Assembly: GCA_020047725.1 (NCBI GenBank)
Contig: JAIFNM010000296.1
Location: 1-5,051, forward strand
DNA: 5,051 nt
Source of the DNA: Betaproteobacteria bacterium
GTDB lineage: Bacteria > Pseudomonadota > Gammaproteobacteria > Burkholderiales > Rhodocyclaceae
Direction: 5' to 3'
Part shown: positions 1 through 5,051 of the stretch, piece after piece
Layout: the number at the start of each line of letters is the position of its first letter
Numbering within the stretch: the first letter of the stretch is position 1
The notes under the pieces: generated by a model
The model's input: only the letters and a program-made list of their open reading frames with translations
Told to the model about the DNA's origin: nothing
Databases searched by the model: none
Made by a program: the position numbers and the translations under genes

Positions 1-445
1 CGGCAGCGCCACTGGCCTTGATCGATTCGACAGCCGGAATCAATGCATCGAGCAGCGTCTTGTCGCCAAGTTTGGCTCCGCCACGCTTCTGGACCGCATC
101 GATAGCGGCCTGAACCATCTCGCCCAGCTCAACCAGATTGAGCGTTTCCTTGCCCTGAGCGGACTTGCCCATGGCACGGAAGGCTGATCCCCAGATCGGG
201 CCGGACGCACCACCGCAATGCTCGGTGATGATCATGCCGCAATCTTTCAGGAAGGCACCAATATCATCGCGGCTGTGGGTTTCCCACTCGGCTTTGACAA
301 CCTTGAAGCCTTTGGCCAGCGACATGCCAAAGTCACCGTCGCCGGCGGCTGAATCCAGCTCACAGAAAGGCACTTCGTTTTCAATGATGATGTCGCACAT
401 TGAGGCGATGGTGCCGATTACCTGGTCTTTTGTGAATGTTTCCAT
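1..445 (-). CDS. dhaL: Dihydroxyacetone kinase subunit DhaL (ADP/ATP-binding), 3' end missing
   Basis: This is the nucleotide-binding subunit of dihydroxyacetone kinase. It acts in the cytoplasm with DhaK to transfer a phosphate to DHA. The first 148 residues are present and the C-terminus lies beyond base 1; the family is usually about 200 residues. The nucleotide and Mg2+ site is clear: D31, D36 and D38 in the LDSAAGDGDFG motif match the three metal-binding aspartates of the family. GGASGPIWG (residues 78-86) and GDKTLLDAL (127-135) are also family signatures. The ATG at 443-445 is supported by a GAGG ribosome binding site directly after the dhaK stop, which leaves 9 bases between the genes and suggests translational coupling. 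A separate K and L pair usually works with the PTS protein DhaM, in which case DhaL keeps its ADP bound and is rephosphorylated. Whether dhaM follows cannot be seen here. Confidence 0.95.
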   Translation of the reverse strand, partial: METFTKDQVIGTIASMCDIIIENEVPFCELDSAAGDGDFGMSLAKGFKVVKAEWETHSRDDIGAFLKDCGMIITEHCGGASGPIWGSAFRAMGKSAQGKETLNLVELGEMVQAAIDAVQKRGGAKLGDKTLLDALIPAVESIKASGAA

Positions 446-454
446 ACGTTCCTC

Positions 455-1450
455 TTAAATCTTCAAAGCTGGCGTATCAGCCGGTGCGTCAAGCAGTGCC
501 TTGGTCTGTGCATCCAGACGCAAAACGGTAATCGAGGCACCTGCCATGTCAATCGCGGTCATGTAGTTGCCGACGAAGGTCCGGTGAATCTTCAGGCCCT
601 TGGCTTCCACACAGGCCGCCACAGCGTTGTTGAGCAGATACAGTTCCTGCAGCGGCGTAGCGCCGAGGCCATTGATCATCACGGCAACTTCGTCTCCGGC
701 AACGAACGGCACGTCACCAACAATCTGGTTGACCATGCGCTCGGCCAGTACACTGGCGCTAGGCAGCTTCTCACGCGCAATGCCTGGCTCGCCGTGGATG
801 CCGACGCCAAACTCGATTTCGTCCTCACCCAATGCGAAGGTCGGGCTGCCTTTGGCAGGCACAGTACAGGAATTCAGCGCGAAACCGAGACTGCGTACGT
901 TGGCGATCACTTTCTCGGCAACAGCCTTGACGCCAGGAAGATCCATTCCCTGCTCGGCGGCGGCACCCGCGATCTTGTGCACCAGGATGGTGCCGGCCAC
1001 GCCACGACGCCCGACGGTGTAAGTGCTGTCCTTTACTGCGACGTCGTCGTTGACATAAACACGGGCGACCTTGATGTCGTCGTCTTCCTCGGCCATTTCG
1101 GCAGCAGCATCAAAATTCATGCAGTCACCCGAATAGTTCTTGATGATCAGCAGCGTGCCTTTCTCGGTCTGCGTATGCAGGATGGCGTTGTAGACCTGAA
1201 TGGTCGACGGCGAGGCAAAGACGTCACCACATACCGCCGCATCGAGCATGCCGGTACCCACGAAACCGCCGTGAGCCGGTTCATGGCCGCTACCACCGCC
1301 CGAGATCAAGCTGACCTTCTGCTTGTTGACGTGGACACGGCTGATGACCTTGTGCTTTCTGTCGAAAGCCAACTGGGTCGGATGGGCCTTGACCATGCCA
1401 TCGCACATCTCGATGACAAGGTCTTCGACCTTGTTCAAAATCTTTTTCAT
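455..1450 (-). CDS. dhaK: Dihydroxyacetone kinase subunit DhaK (DHA-binding)
   Basis: This is the substrate-binding subunit of dihydroxyacetone kinase, 331 residues, close to the usual 330-356. In the family, DHA is held as a covalent hemiaminal on a histidine. That residue is H219 here, in GVGIHGEPG (215-223). The other active-site residues are visible too: H56 in GGGSGHEPAHGG (51-62) and D109 in NYSGD (105-109), which line up with His56 and Asp109 of E. coli DhaK. The C-terminal DTPALKI is also typical. The start ATG (1448-1450) shares one base with the gldA stop as TGATG, and GGGAG at 1458-1462 gives a ribosome binding site with 7-base spacing, inside the end of gldA. The protein is complete with no missing key residue. 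Relatives that phosphorylate other small ketoses exist, so DHA as substrate rests on the gldA and dhaL neighbours as well as on the motifs. Confidence 0.96.
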   Translation of the reverse strand: MKKILNKVEDLVIEMCDGMVKAHPTQLAFDRKHKVISRVHVNKQKVSLISGGGSGHEPAHGGFVGTGMLDAAVCGDVFASPSTIQVYNAILHTQTEKGTLLIIKNYSGDCMNFDAAAEMAEEDDDIKVARVYVNDDVAVKDSTYTVGRRGVAGTILVHKIAGAAAEQGMDLPGVKAVAEKVIANVRSLGFALNSCTVPAKGSPTFALGEDEIEFGVGIHGEPGIAREKLPSASVLAERMVNQIVGDVPFVAGDEVAVMINGLGATPLQELYLLNNAVAACVEAKGLKIHRTFVGNYMTAIDMAGASITVLRLDAQTKALLDAPADTPALKI

Positions 1451-2535
1451 CAGTGAGCTCCCAGCTTGTCAGCCGCGTAGATCGCGCCGCACACCATATC
1501 TGCGGTAACCGGGAACGGCATGTTGTGAATGGTTTCGCCTTCAGCGGTCGAGCCGATCGCCACTTTCATGACTTTCTCGGGTGTTACTTCTTTCACGCCG
1601 AGGTCAGCCAGGCAGGTCGGCAGGCCAACGGACTGGCAATACTTGATGGTACGCATCAGCTCTTCCTGAGGTGCATTTTCAAGAACAAGTTGAACGATGG
1701 CGCCGAACGCGACTTTTTCGCCATGGAAGAAGTGGTGCGTTTCTTCGAGGCAGGTCAGGCCATTGTGAATGGAGTGGCAGGCGGCGAGGCCGGAGCTTTC
1801 AAAGCCTAGGCCAGACAGAAGAATGTTGGCTTCGATGATGTTTTCCAGGGCCATGGTGACGACGTTGGCTTCACAGGCAGCCTTGGCTTTCAGTGAGTCT
1901 TCGAACAGCGTCTTGTAGCACAGCTCGGCGATGGCAATGGCGGCCATGGTGCTGTTGCCTTTGGAGGCGTTCTTCGCGAAAGACTTCGCACAGGCGCGAG
2001 CTTCAATCCATGTAGAGAGCGCATCACCCATACCGGCGACGAGGAAGCGGACCGGCGCTTTGGCGATCACGGCGGTATCAACGAGTACCAGATTCGGGTT
2101 GCTGCGGAAGAAGAAATACTCTTCGAATTCGCCTTTCTCGGTGTAGATCACGGCCAGCGCGCTGCACGGTGCGTCGGTCGACGCAATGGTCGGGACGATG
2201 ATAACCGGCTTGTTGGTCAGGTGCGCAACGGCTTTGGCCGTATCCAGCGACTTGCCACCGCCCAGACCGATGATGACATCGGAGCCTTTTTCTTCAGCAA
2301 CTGCTTTTAGACGATTTACTTCGGCCCAGCTGCATTCGAGGTTGAAACCACCGGCTTCGAGCGTGAAGGCAGCGCGCTTCTGTGCCTCATCAAGCAGCGA
2401 TTGAACACGGCCCTGGTCGTCCTTCGAAGCAATCAACAGCGCCTTGCTGCCGAATGCCTGAACGTACTCACCCAAGTTGCTCAATTCGTTTTCGCCCTGA
2501 ACGTATTTAGACGGGGAGATCATTACCTTTTTCAT
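1450..2535 (-). CDS. gldA: Glycerol dehydrogenase (NAD+, Zn-dependent)
   Basis: This is an iron/zinc-type alcohol dehydrogenase of the glycerol dehydrogenase family, 361 residues against about 365 in E. coli GldA. It oxidises glycerol to dihydroxyacetone with NAD+ in the cytoplasm. The NAD-binding motif GLGGGKSLDTAKA is at residues 90-102. Zinc ligands expected for the family are present: D171 in GMGDALSTWIEA, H254 in AACHSIHNGL and H271 in FFHGEKVAFG. Their spacing is close to that of the Bacillus enzyme (Asp173, His256, His274). D121 in the STDAPCSAL segment belongs to the substrate pocket. The start ATG at 2533-2535 has the ribosome binding site AAGGAAG at 2541-2547, 5 bases upstream. The gene overlaps dhaK by one base, so its product DHA passes directly to the next enzyme of the operon. 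It follows a 245-base gap that carries possible control elements. Confidence 0.95.
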   Translation of the reverse strand: MKKVMISPSKYVQGENELSNLGEYVQAFGSKALLIASKDDQGRVQSLLDEAQKRAAFTLEAGGFNLECSWAEVNRLKAVAEEKGSDVIIGLGGGKSLDTAKAVAHLTNKPVIIVPTIASTDAPCSALAVIYTEKGEFEEYFFFRSNPNLVLVDTAVIAKAPVRFLVAGMGDALSTWIEARACAKSFAKNASKGNSTMAAIAIAELCYKTLFEDSLKAKAACEANVVTMALENIIEANILLSGLGFESSGLAACHSIHNGLTCLEETHHFFHGEKVAFGAIVQLVLENAPQEELMRTIKYCQSVGLPTCLADLGVKEVTPEKVMKVAIGSTAEGETIHNMPFPVTADMVCGAIYAADKLGAH

Positions 2536-2540
2536 GTTCG

Positions 2541-2547
2541 CTTCCTT
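2541..2547 (-). promoter_or_regulatory. Ribosome binding site of gldA
   Basis: The minus strand reads AAGGAAG, 5 bases before the gldA ATG. It supports that ATG over the in-frame Met at codon 5, which has no well-placed Shine-Dalgarno sequence. Confidence 0.7.
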
Positions 2548-2592
2548 TCAGTTCGTAAATTTGAAAAATGCCTTAAAACAACACTCGGGTAA

Positions 2593-2631
2593 GCCCACTG
2601 ATTGAAGTCGCTAACAGCGCCTCCTCAGGGC
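2593..2631 (-). other. Possible folded 5' leader upstream of gldA
   Basis: On the minus strand GCCCTGA (2625-2631) can pair with TCAGTGGGC (2593-2601) around a two-base bulge. The enclosed segment contains a small hairpin, CGCT-GTT-AGCG (2609-2619). The left arm adjoins a strong Shine-Dalgarno-like GAGGAGG (2620-2626) that has no start codon after it. The pairing is short and could be chance. I recognise no known riboswitch. Confidence 0.2.
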
Positions 2632-2641
2632 AAATCACTTA

Positions 2642-2647
2642 ATTATG
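2642..2647 (-). promoter_or_regulatory. Possible -10 element of a gldA promoter
   Basis: The minus strand reads CATAAT, five of six matches to the sigma-70 -10 consensus, in an AT-rich stretch about 105 bases before the gldA start. No convincing -35 lies 16-18 bases upstream; that region is occupied by the inverted repeat at 2651-2683. This would fit a regulator-dependent promoter, but AT-rich sequence produces such matches easily. Confidence 0.25.
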
Positions 2648-2650
2648 TTT

Positions 2651-2683
2651 TATTTGAAATCAGAAATTGACTGATTTCAAATA
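2651..2683. promoter_or_regulatory. Perfect 13-bp inverted repeat, candidate operator upstream of gldA
   Basis: TATTTGAAATCAG (2651-2663) and its exact reverse complement CTGATTTCAAATA (2671-2683) flank a 7-base spacer. The site lies about 115 bases before gldA and ends 3 bases from a possible -10 element, which is where a repressor or class II activator would bind. No T-run follows on either strand, so a simple terminator is unlikely, although an RNA hairpin is possible. The regulator is not in this window. Confidence 0.5.
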
Positions 2684-2714
2684 CAAAACGGTAACAACCA
2701 GCTTGAATTTCGCA

Positions 2715-2749
2715 CCACCAATCCCGGCGTTTTAAAGCCGGAATGGTGG
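2715..2749 (-). terminator. Strong hairpin after glpV (3' stabilising or terminator-like)
   Basis: On the minus strand CCACCATTCCGGC (2737-2749) pairs with GCCGGGATTGGTGG (2715-2728) through 13 base pairs, with one G-T wobble and one bulged T, around an 8-base loop. It starts 31 bases after the glpV stop. No U-run follows (the next bases are TGCGAAATTC), so it does not look like a standard intrinsic terminator. Such hairpins often protect the 3' end of binding-protein mRNA from exonucleases. A role in termination with Rho is also possible. Confidence 0.6.
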
Positions 2750-2760
2750 ACACGAGTCTT

Positions 2761-2780
2761 TCAATACACGTCAATACAAA
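2761..2780. repeat. Two-copy 10-base near-tandem repeat
   Basis: TCAATACACG (2761-2770) is followed directly by TCAATACAAA (2771-2780), with 8 of 10 positions identical. It abuts the glpV stop codon. It is short and may have no function. Confidence 0.4.
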
Positions 2781-4511
2781 TTAACGAACCTTGCCAGCTT
2801 TCCAAGCGCTTAACAGTGCGTCATAGGCAATGGTCTCACCCTTGACTTTTTCATTGTCCAACTTCTTCCACGGGGCAGCCTTGTCGCTCAGGTACTTGTT
2901 AGGATCACCCTTCGGATTAAGCTTCGGTGCGCACTTGGCCATACCAGCGCGCTCCAGACGGGCCATTACCTGGTCCATTTCTTCGGCCAGGTTGTCCATC
3001 GCGGCTTGCGGCGTCTTTTCGCCGGTTACAGCAACGGCGACATTCTTCCACCAGAGCTGTGCAAGCTTCGGATAGTCAGGAACGTTGCCACCGGTCGGCG
3101 TCCAGGCCACACGTGCCGGGCTGCGATAGAACTCGACCAGACCACCCAGTTTCGGGGCCATGTCGGTCATCGCTTGCGACTGGATGTCCGATTCGCGGAT
3201 CGGGGTCAGGCCAACAATCGTTTTCTTCAACGACGTGGTCTTGGCCGTCACGAACTGGGCATAGAGCCAGGCAGCTGCCGTCTTGTTGGCATCATGACCC
3301 TTGAAGAAGGTCCACGAACCCACGTCCTGATAGCCGTTCTGCATGCCTTGCTTCCAGTACGGGCCATTCGGGCCAGGAGCCATGCGCCACTTCGGCGTGC
3401 CATCAGCGTTTACGACTGGCAAGCCAGGCTTGACCATGTCGGCCGTAAAGGCGGTGTACCAGAAGATTTGCTGAGCAATCTGACCTTGTGCTGGTACTGG
3501 CCCCGATTCGCCGAAGGTCATGCCCGTGGCTTCTTTCGGCGCGTACTTCTTCATCCAGTCAACGTACTTGGTCAACGCATAGACAGCTGCTGGCGAATTG
3601 GTTGCACCGCCACGCGAAACGGAAGCGCCTTGCGGATTGCAACCATCAGCGGAAACACGGATACCCCATTCGTCAACCGGCATACCATTCGGAATACCGA
3701 TGTCAGCCGTACCGGCCATCGACAACCATGCGTCGGTAAAGCGCCAACCCAGCGACGGGTCTTTCTTGCCATAATCCATGTGACCATAAATCGGCTTGCC
3801 GTCGATGGTCTTCACGTCTTCACTGAAGAAGGCTGCGATGTCCTCATAGGCGCTCCAATTCAGCGGCACGCCAAGATCATAGCCATACTTGGCCTTGAAC
3901 TTGTCTTTCAAATCTTGACGAGCAAACAGGTCTGCACGGAACCAGTAGAGATTGGCGAACTGTTGGTCGGGCAACTGGTACATCTTCTTGTCTGGAGCGG
4001 TGGTAAAGCTAGTACCGATGAAATCTTTCAGATCCAACCCTGGGTTTGTGAAATCTTTGCCTTCTGCGGCCATGTAGTCCGTCAGGTTCATGATCTTGCC
4101 GTAGCGATAGTGTGTACCGATCAGGTCGGAATCGCTGATCCAGCCGTCGTAAATCGACTTGCCAGACTGCATCGAGGTTTGCAGTTTCTCGATGACGTCA
4201 CCTTCTTGAATCAGGTCATGCTTTACTGTGATGCCGGTGATTTCCGAGAATGCCTTCGCCAGTGTTTTTGACTCATATTCATGCGTGGTGATCGTTTCGG
4301 ATACAACTGCAATCTCTTTGACGCCCTTTGCTTTTAGTTTGGCTGCCGCGTCGATAAACCACTTCATTTCGGCTGCCTGCTGGTCCTTACTCAGCGTAGA
4401 AGGCTGGAATTCGCTGTCAATCCACTTCTTGGCTGCAGCCTCATCAGCCCAAGCCTGACCGGCCATGGCACATGCGATAGCGACTGTTAATACGGAATAG
4501 CGTAATTTCAC
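2781..4511 (-). CDS. glpV: Periplasmic substrate-binding protein of a glycerol-type ABC transporter (GlpV-like)
   Basis: This is an extracellular solute-binding protein of the COG1653 sugar-binding type. It captures the solute in the periplasm and delivers it to the membrane permeases. With the start chosen here it has 576 residues, far longer than the usual 400-450 for sugar-binding proteins but normal for the GlpV branch. The N-terminus is a classic Sec signal peptide: MKLR, a hydrophobic stretch (about 6-18), then AWA with cleavage likely before D23. There is no lipobox, so it should be a free periplasmic protein. The GTG at 4509-4511 is preferred because GAGGAG at 4519-4524 sits 7 bases upstream. 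An alternative TTG two codons earlier (4515-4517) lies almost on top of that site. The mature protein has two cysteines (about 291 and 527) that could form a disulfide. The neighbouring glpU and permease genes support the assignment. Glycerol as cargo is inferred from the family and from gldA-dhaKL. Confidence 0.88.
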   Translation of the reverse strand: MKLRYSVLTVAIACAMAGQAWADEAAAKKWIDSEFQPSTLSKDQQAAEMKWFIDAAAKLKAKGVKEIAVVSETITTHEYESKTLAKAFSEITGITVKHDLIQEGDVIEKLQTSMQSGKSIYDGWISDSDLIGTHYRYGKIMNLTDYMAAEGKDFTNPGLDLKDFIGTSFTTAPDKKMYQLPDQQFANLYWFRADLFARQDLKDKFKAKYGYDLGVPLNWSAYEDIAAFFSEDVKTIDGKPIYGHMDYGKKDPSLGWRFTDAWLSMAGTADIGIPNGMPVDEWGIRVSADGCNPQGASVSRGGATNSPAAVYALTKYVDWMKKYAPKEATGMTFGESGPVPAQGQIAQQIFWYTAFTADMVKPGLPVVNADGTPKWRMAPGPNGPYWKQGMQNGYQDVGSWTFFKGHDANKTAAAWLYAQFVTAKTTSLKKTIVGLTPIRESDIQSQAMTDMAPKLGGLVEFYRSPARVAWTPTGGNVPDYPKLAQLWWKNVAVAVTGEKTPQAAMDNLAEEMDQVMARLERAGMAKCAPKLNPKGDPNKYLSDKAAPWKKLDNEKVKGETIAYDALLSAWKAGKVR

Positions 4512-4518
4512 AATCAAT

Positions 4519-4524
4519 CTCCTC
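4519..4524 (-). promoter_or_regulatory. Ribosome binding site that fixes the glpV start at GTG
   Basis: The minus strand reads GAGGAG, followed by 7 bases and then GTG at 4509-4511. The upstream in-frame TTG at 4515-4517 is only one base away from this site, too close for normal initiation. Confidence 0.75.
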
Positions 4525-4537
4525 AGAAGTTATACGG

Positions 4538-4570
4538 CCCCTGTTTGAACGGCTGATTCGGCTCCAGGGG
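4538..4570 (-). other. Possible stem-loop between glpU and glpV
   Basis: On the minus strand CCCCTG (4565-4570) and CAGGGG (4538-4543) form a 6-bp GC-rich stem with a 21-base loop, 14 bases before the glpV ribosome binding site. Intercistronic structures can mark processing sites that raise binding-protein levels above those of the permeases. The stem is short, so this is tentative. The rest of the 88-base gap shows nothing else clear. Confidence 0.3.
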
Positions 4571-4599
4571 ACAGCAAGCCGACACGTGCTACAAATCTG

Positions 4600-4908
4600 T
4601 TATCCCTTGCGCATGATCACTGCAAGCAGCGCCATGGACAAAATGAAGCTGATCCAGATTGAAGGATCTCCCTCCAGTGAAAACCACTCAGCGAGTTTGC
4701 CGCTGATTCCGACGAATGCCAGATTGACATATGCCGCCGATACCAAGCCAATAAACAAGCGGTCCCCGCGAGTCGTCTCCATAGGCAGGAAGCCCTTATG
4801 CAAGCTGGTCGGGGATTTCATTTCCCACACCGTCATGCCGCACAACATGAGCGCAATGCTGCAAAAAAACACGGTTACGGGCGTAGTCCAAGCCATCCAT
4901 TCAAACAT
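4600..4908 (-). CDS. glpU: Small three-helix membrane protein, DUF2160 family (GlpU-like)
   Basis: This 102-residue inner-membrane protein is recognised by family signatures: MTVWE (25-29), KGFLP (38-42) and TTRGDRLFIG (45-54). Three hydrophobic segments lie at about 8-28, 51-69 and 82-99. Positive residues cluster in the first loop (K31, K38, R47, R50) and at the C-terminus (R100, K101), while the second loop is net negative. This predicts the N-terminus outside and the C-terminus inside. In R. leguminosarum the equivalent glpU lies between the glycerol permeases and the binding protein, as here; its molecular role is not established. An accessory subunit of the importer is the natural guess. 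The ATG at 4906-4908 has AGGAG at 4915-4919 with 6-base spacing, overlapping the end of the upstream permease gene region; the gap to that stop codon is 11 bases, so the two are probably co-translated. Confidence 0.88.
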   Translation of the reverse strand: MFEWMAWTTPVTVFFCSIALMLCGMTVWEMKSPTSLHKGFLPMETTRGDRLFIGLVSAAYVNLAFVGISGKLAEWFSLEGDPSIWISFILSMALLAVIMRKG

Positions 4909-4919
4909 GCTTATCTCCT

Positions 4920-5051
4920 CTAAACACGGCCCATCGCGAAACCCTTCGCGATGTAATTCCGGACAAACCAGATCACGATGGCACCCGGAACGATGGTCAG
5001 AACACCTGCCGCAGCCAGGGTGGCCCAGTCCATGCCCGACGCCGAAACGGT
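4920..5051 (-). CDS. glpQ: ABC transporter permease, C-terminal fragment (GlpQ-like)
   Basis: The last 43 codons and the TAG stop (4920-4922) of a binding-protein-dependent permease are present; the rest lies beyond base 5051. The fragment contains one last transmembrane helix (ATLAAAGVLTIVPGAIVIWF) and ends NYIAKGFAMGRV. A terminal helix followed by a short basic tail of the type VRNYIAKGF is typical of the MalG-like inner permease of sugar ABC importers. Being directly before glpU and glpV, it matches GlpQ of the glycerol importer. The other permease (GlpP) and the two ATPases (GlpS, GlpT) would be expected further upstream. The symbol rests mainly on gene order, because little of the protein is visible. 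Confidence 0.8.
   Translation of the reverse strand, partial: TVSASGMDWATLAAAGVLTIVPGAIVIWFVRNYIAKGFAMGRV

Larger units (their letters stand above)
2536..2780. other. 245-base intergenic region between glpV and gldA
   Basis: No protein-coding gene is supported in this gap. From the glpV side it holds: a near-tandem 10-base repeat (2761-2780); a 35-base hairpin (2715-2749); an AT-rich stretch with a perfect 13-bp inverted repeat (2651-2683) and a possible -10 element (2642-2647); a potentially folded leader (2593-2631); and the gldA ribosome binding site. The layout suggests the end of a transport transcript followed by separate control of gldA-dhaK-dhaL. That is inference from position and structure. 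Confidence 0.6.

Noticed and set aside
165..458. A 97-codon plus-strand frame opposite dhaL
   Set aside because: DhaL is certain from its GDGDFG and GGASGP motifs. The antisense product is low-complexity Ser/Pro/Met-rich and looks like a shadow.
584..1456. A 290-codon open frame on the plus strand opposite dhaK
   Set aside because: DhaK on the other strand has all its catalytic residues. The plus-strand translation has no recognisable domain and no clear ribosome binding site.
2651..2683. The 13-bp inverted repeat as an intrinsic terminator
   Set aside because: The stem is AT-rich and no T-run follows on either strand; an operator or structured leader fits better.
2643..2755. A short minus-strand open stretch from a GTG through both inverted repeats
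   Set aside because: It has no ribosome binding site, its composition follows the hairpins, and nothing in it resembles a protein.
3572..3787. A 71-codon minus-strand frame inside glpV
   Set aside because: It is out of frame within an intact gene and has no family resemblance.
3006..4271. A 421-codon open frame on the plus strand opposite glpV
   Set aside because: It lies wholly antisense to a well-supported gene. Its translation resembles no protein I recognise and is rich in His, Arg and Cys, as expected of a shadow frame.
4583..4588. CACGTG palindrome in the glpU-glpV gap
   Set aside because: It is a six-base palindrome expected by chance, with no paired site or nearby promoter.

Overview
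This window is one strand of a catabolic locus, with every gene on the minus strand and transcription running from high to low coordinates. In transcription order it holds: the last 43 codons of an ABC permease (GlpQ-like, cut by the window edge); a 102-residue three-helix membrane protein of the DUF2160 family (GlpU-like); a large periplasmic substrate-binding protein (GlpV-like); a 245-base gap with two strong inverted repeats; glycerol dehydrogenase (gldA); dihydroxyacetone kinase subunit K (dhaK); and the N-terminal 148 residues of subunit L (dhaL), cut by the other edge.

The transporter half has the permease / small DUF2160 protein / large binding protein order known from the glpSTPQUV glycerol ABC importer of Rhizobium leguminosarum. 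The enzyme half is the oxidative glycerol route: GldA converts glycerol to dihydroxyacetone (DHA), and DhaK with DhaL phosphorylates DHA to dihydroxyacetone phosphate, which enters glycolysis. Together they suggest import of free glycerol by an ATP-driven transporter, then oxidation before phosphorylation. This differs from the common GlpF-GlpK-GlpD route, which phosphorylates first. The cargo is inferred from homology and context; DHA or a related small polyol is also possible.

The organism is a Gram-negative bacterium, most likely a proteobacterium: it has a Sec-exported periplasmic binding protein with a plain signal peptide (no lipobox) and a GlpQ/U/V-type transporter. Coding sequence is of moderate GC and the gldA upstream region is AT-rich. 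The sequence does not let me name a genus; Alphaproteobacteria or Betaproteobacteria would both fit.

The enzyme genes are tightly coupled: gldA and dhaK share one base (TGATG), and dhaL follows dhaK after 9 bases with its ribosome binding site next to the dhaK stop. glpQ and glpU are 11 bases apart. Longer gaps occur on both sides of glpV (88 and 245 bases), and both contain inverted repeats. The larger gap has a 13-bp hairpin after glpV and a perfect 13-bp inverted repeat beside a possible -10 element upstream of gldA, so the enzyme genes may have their own promoter and operator. The window holds no RNA gene, insertion sequence or CRISPR array that I can see. All components belong to known families; the least understood parts are the DUF2160 protein and the regulatory gap.
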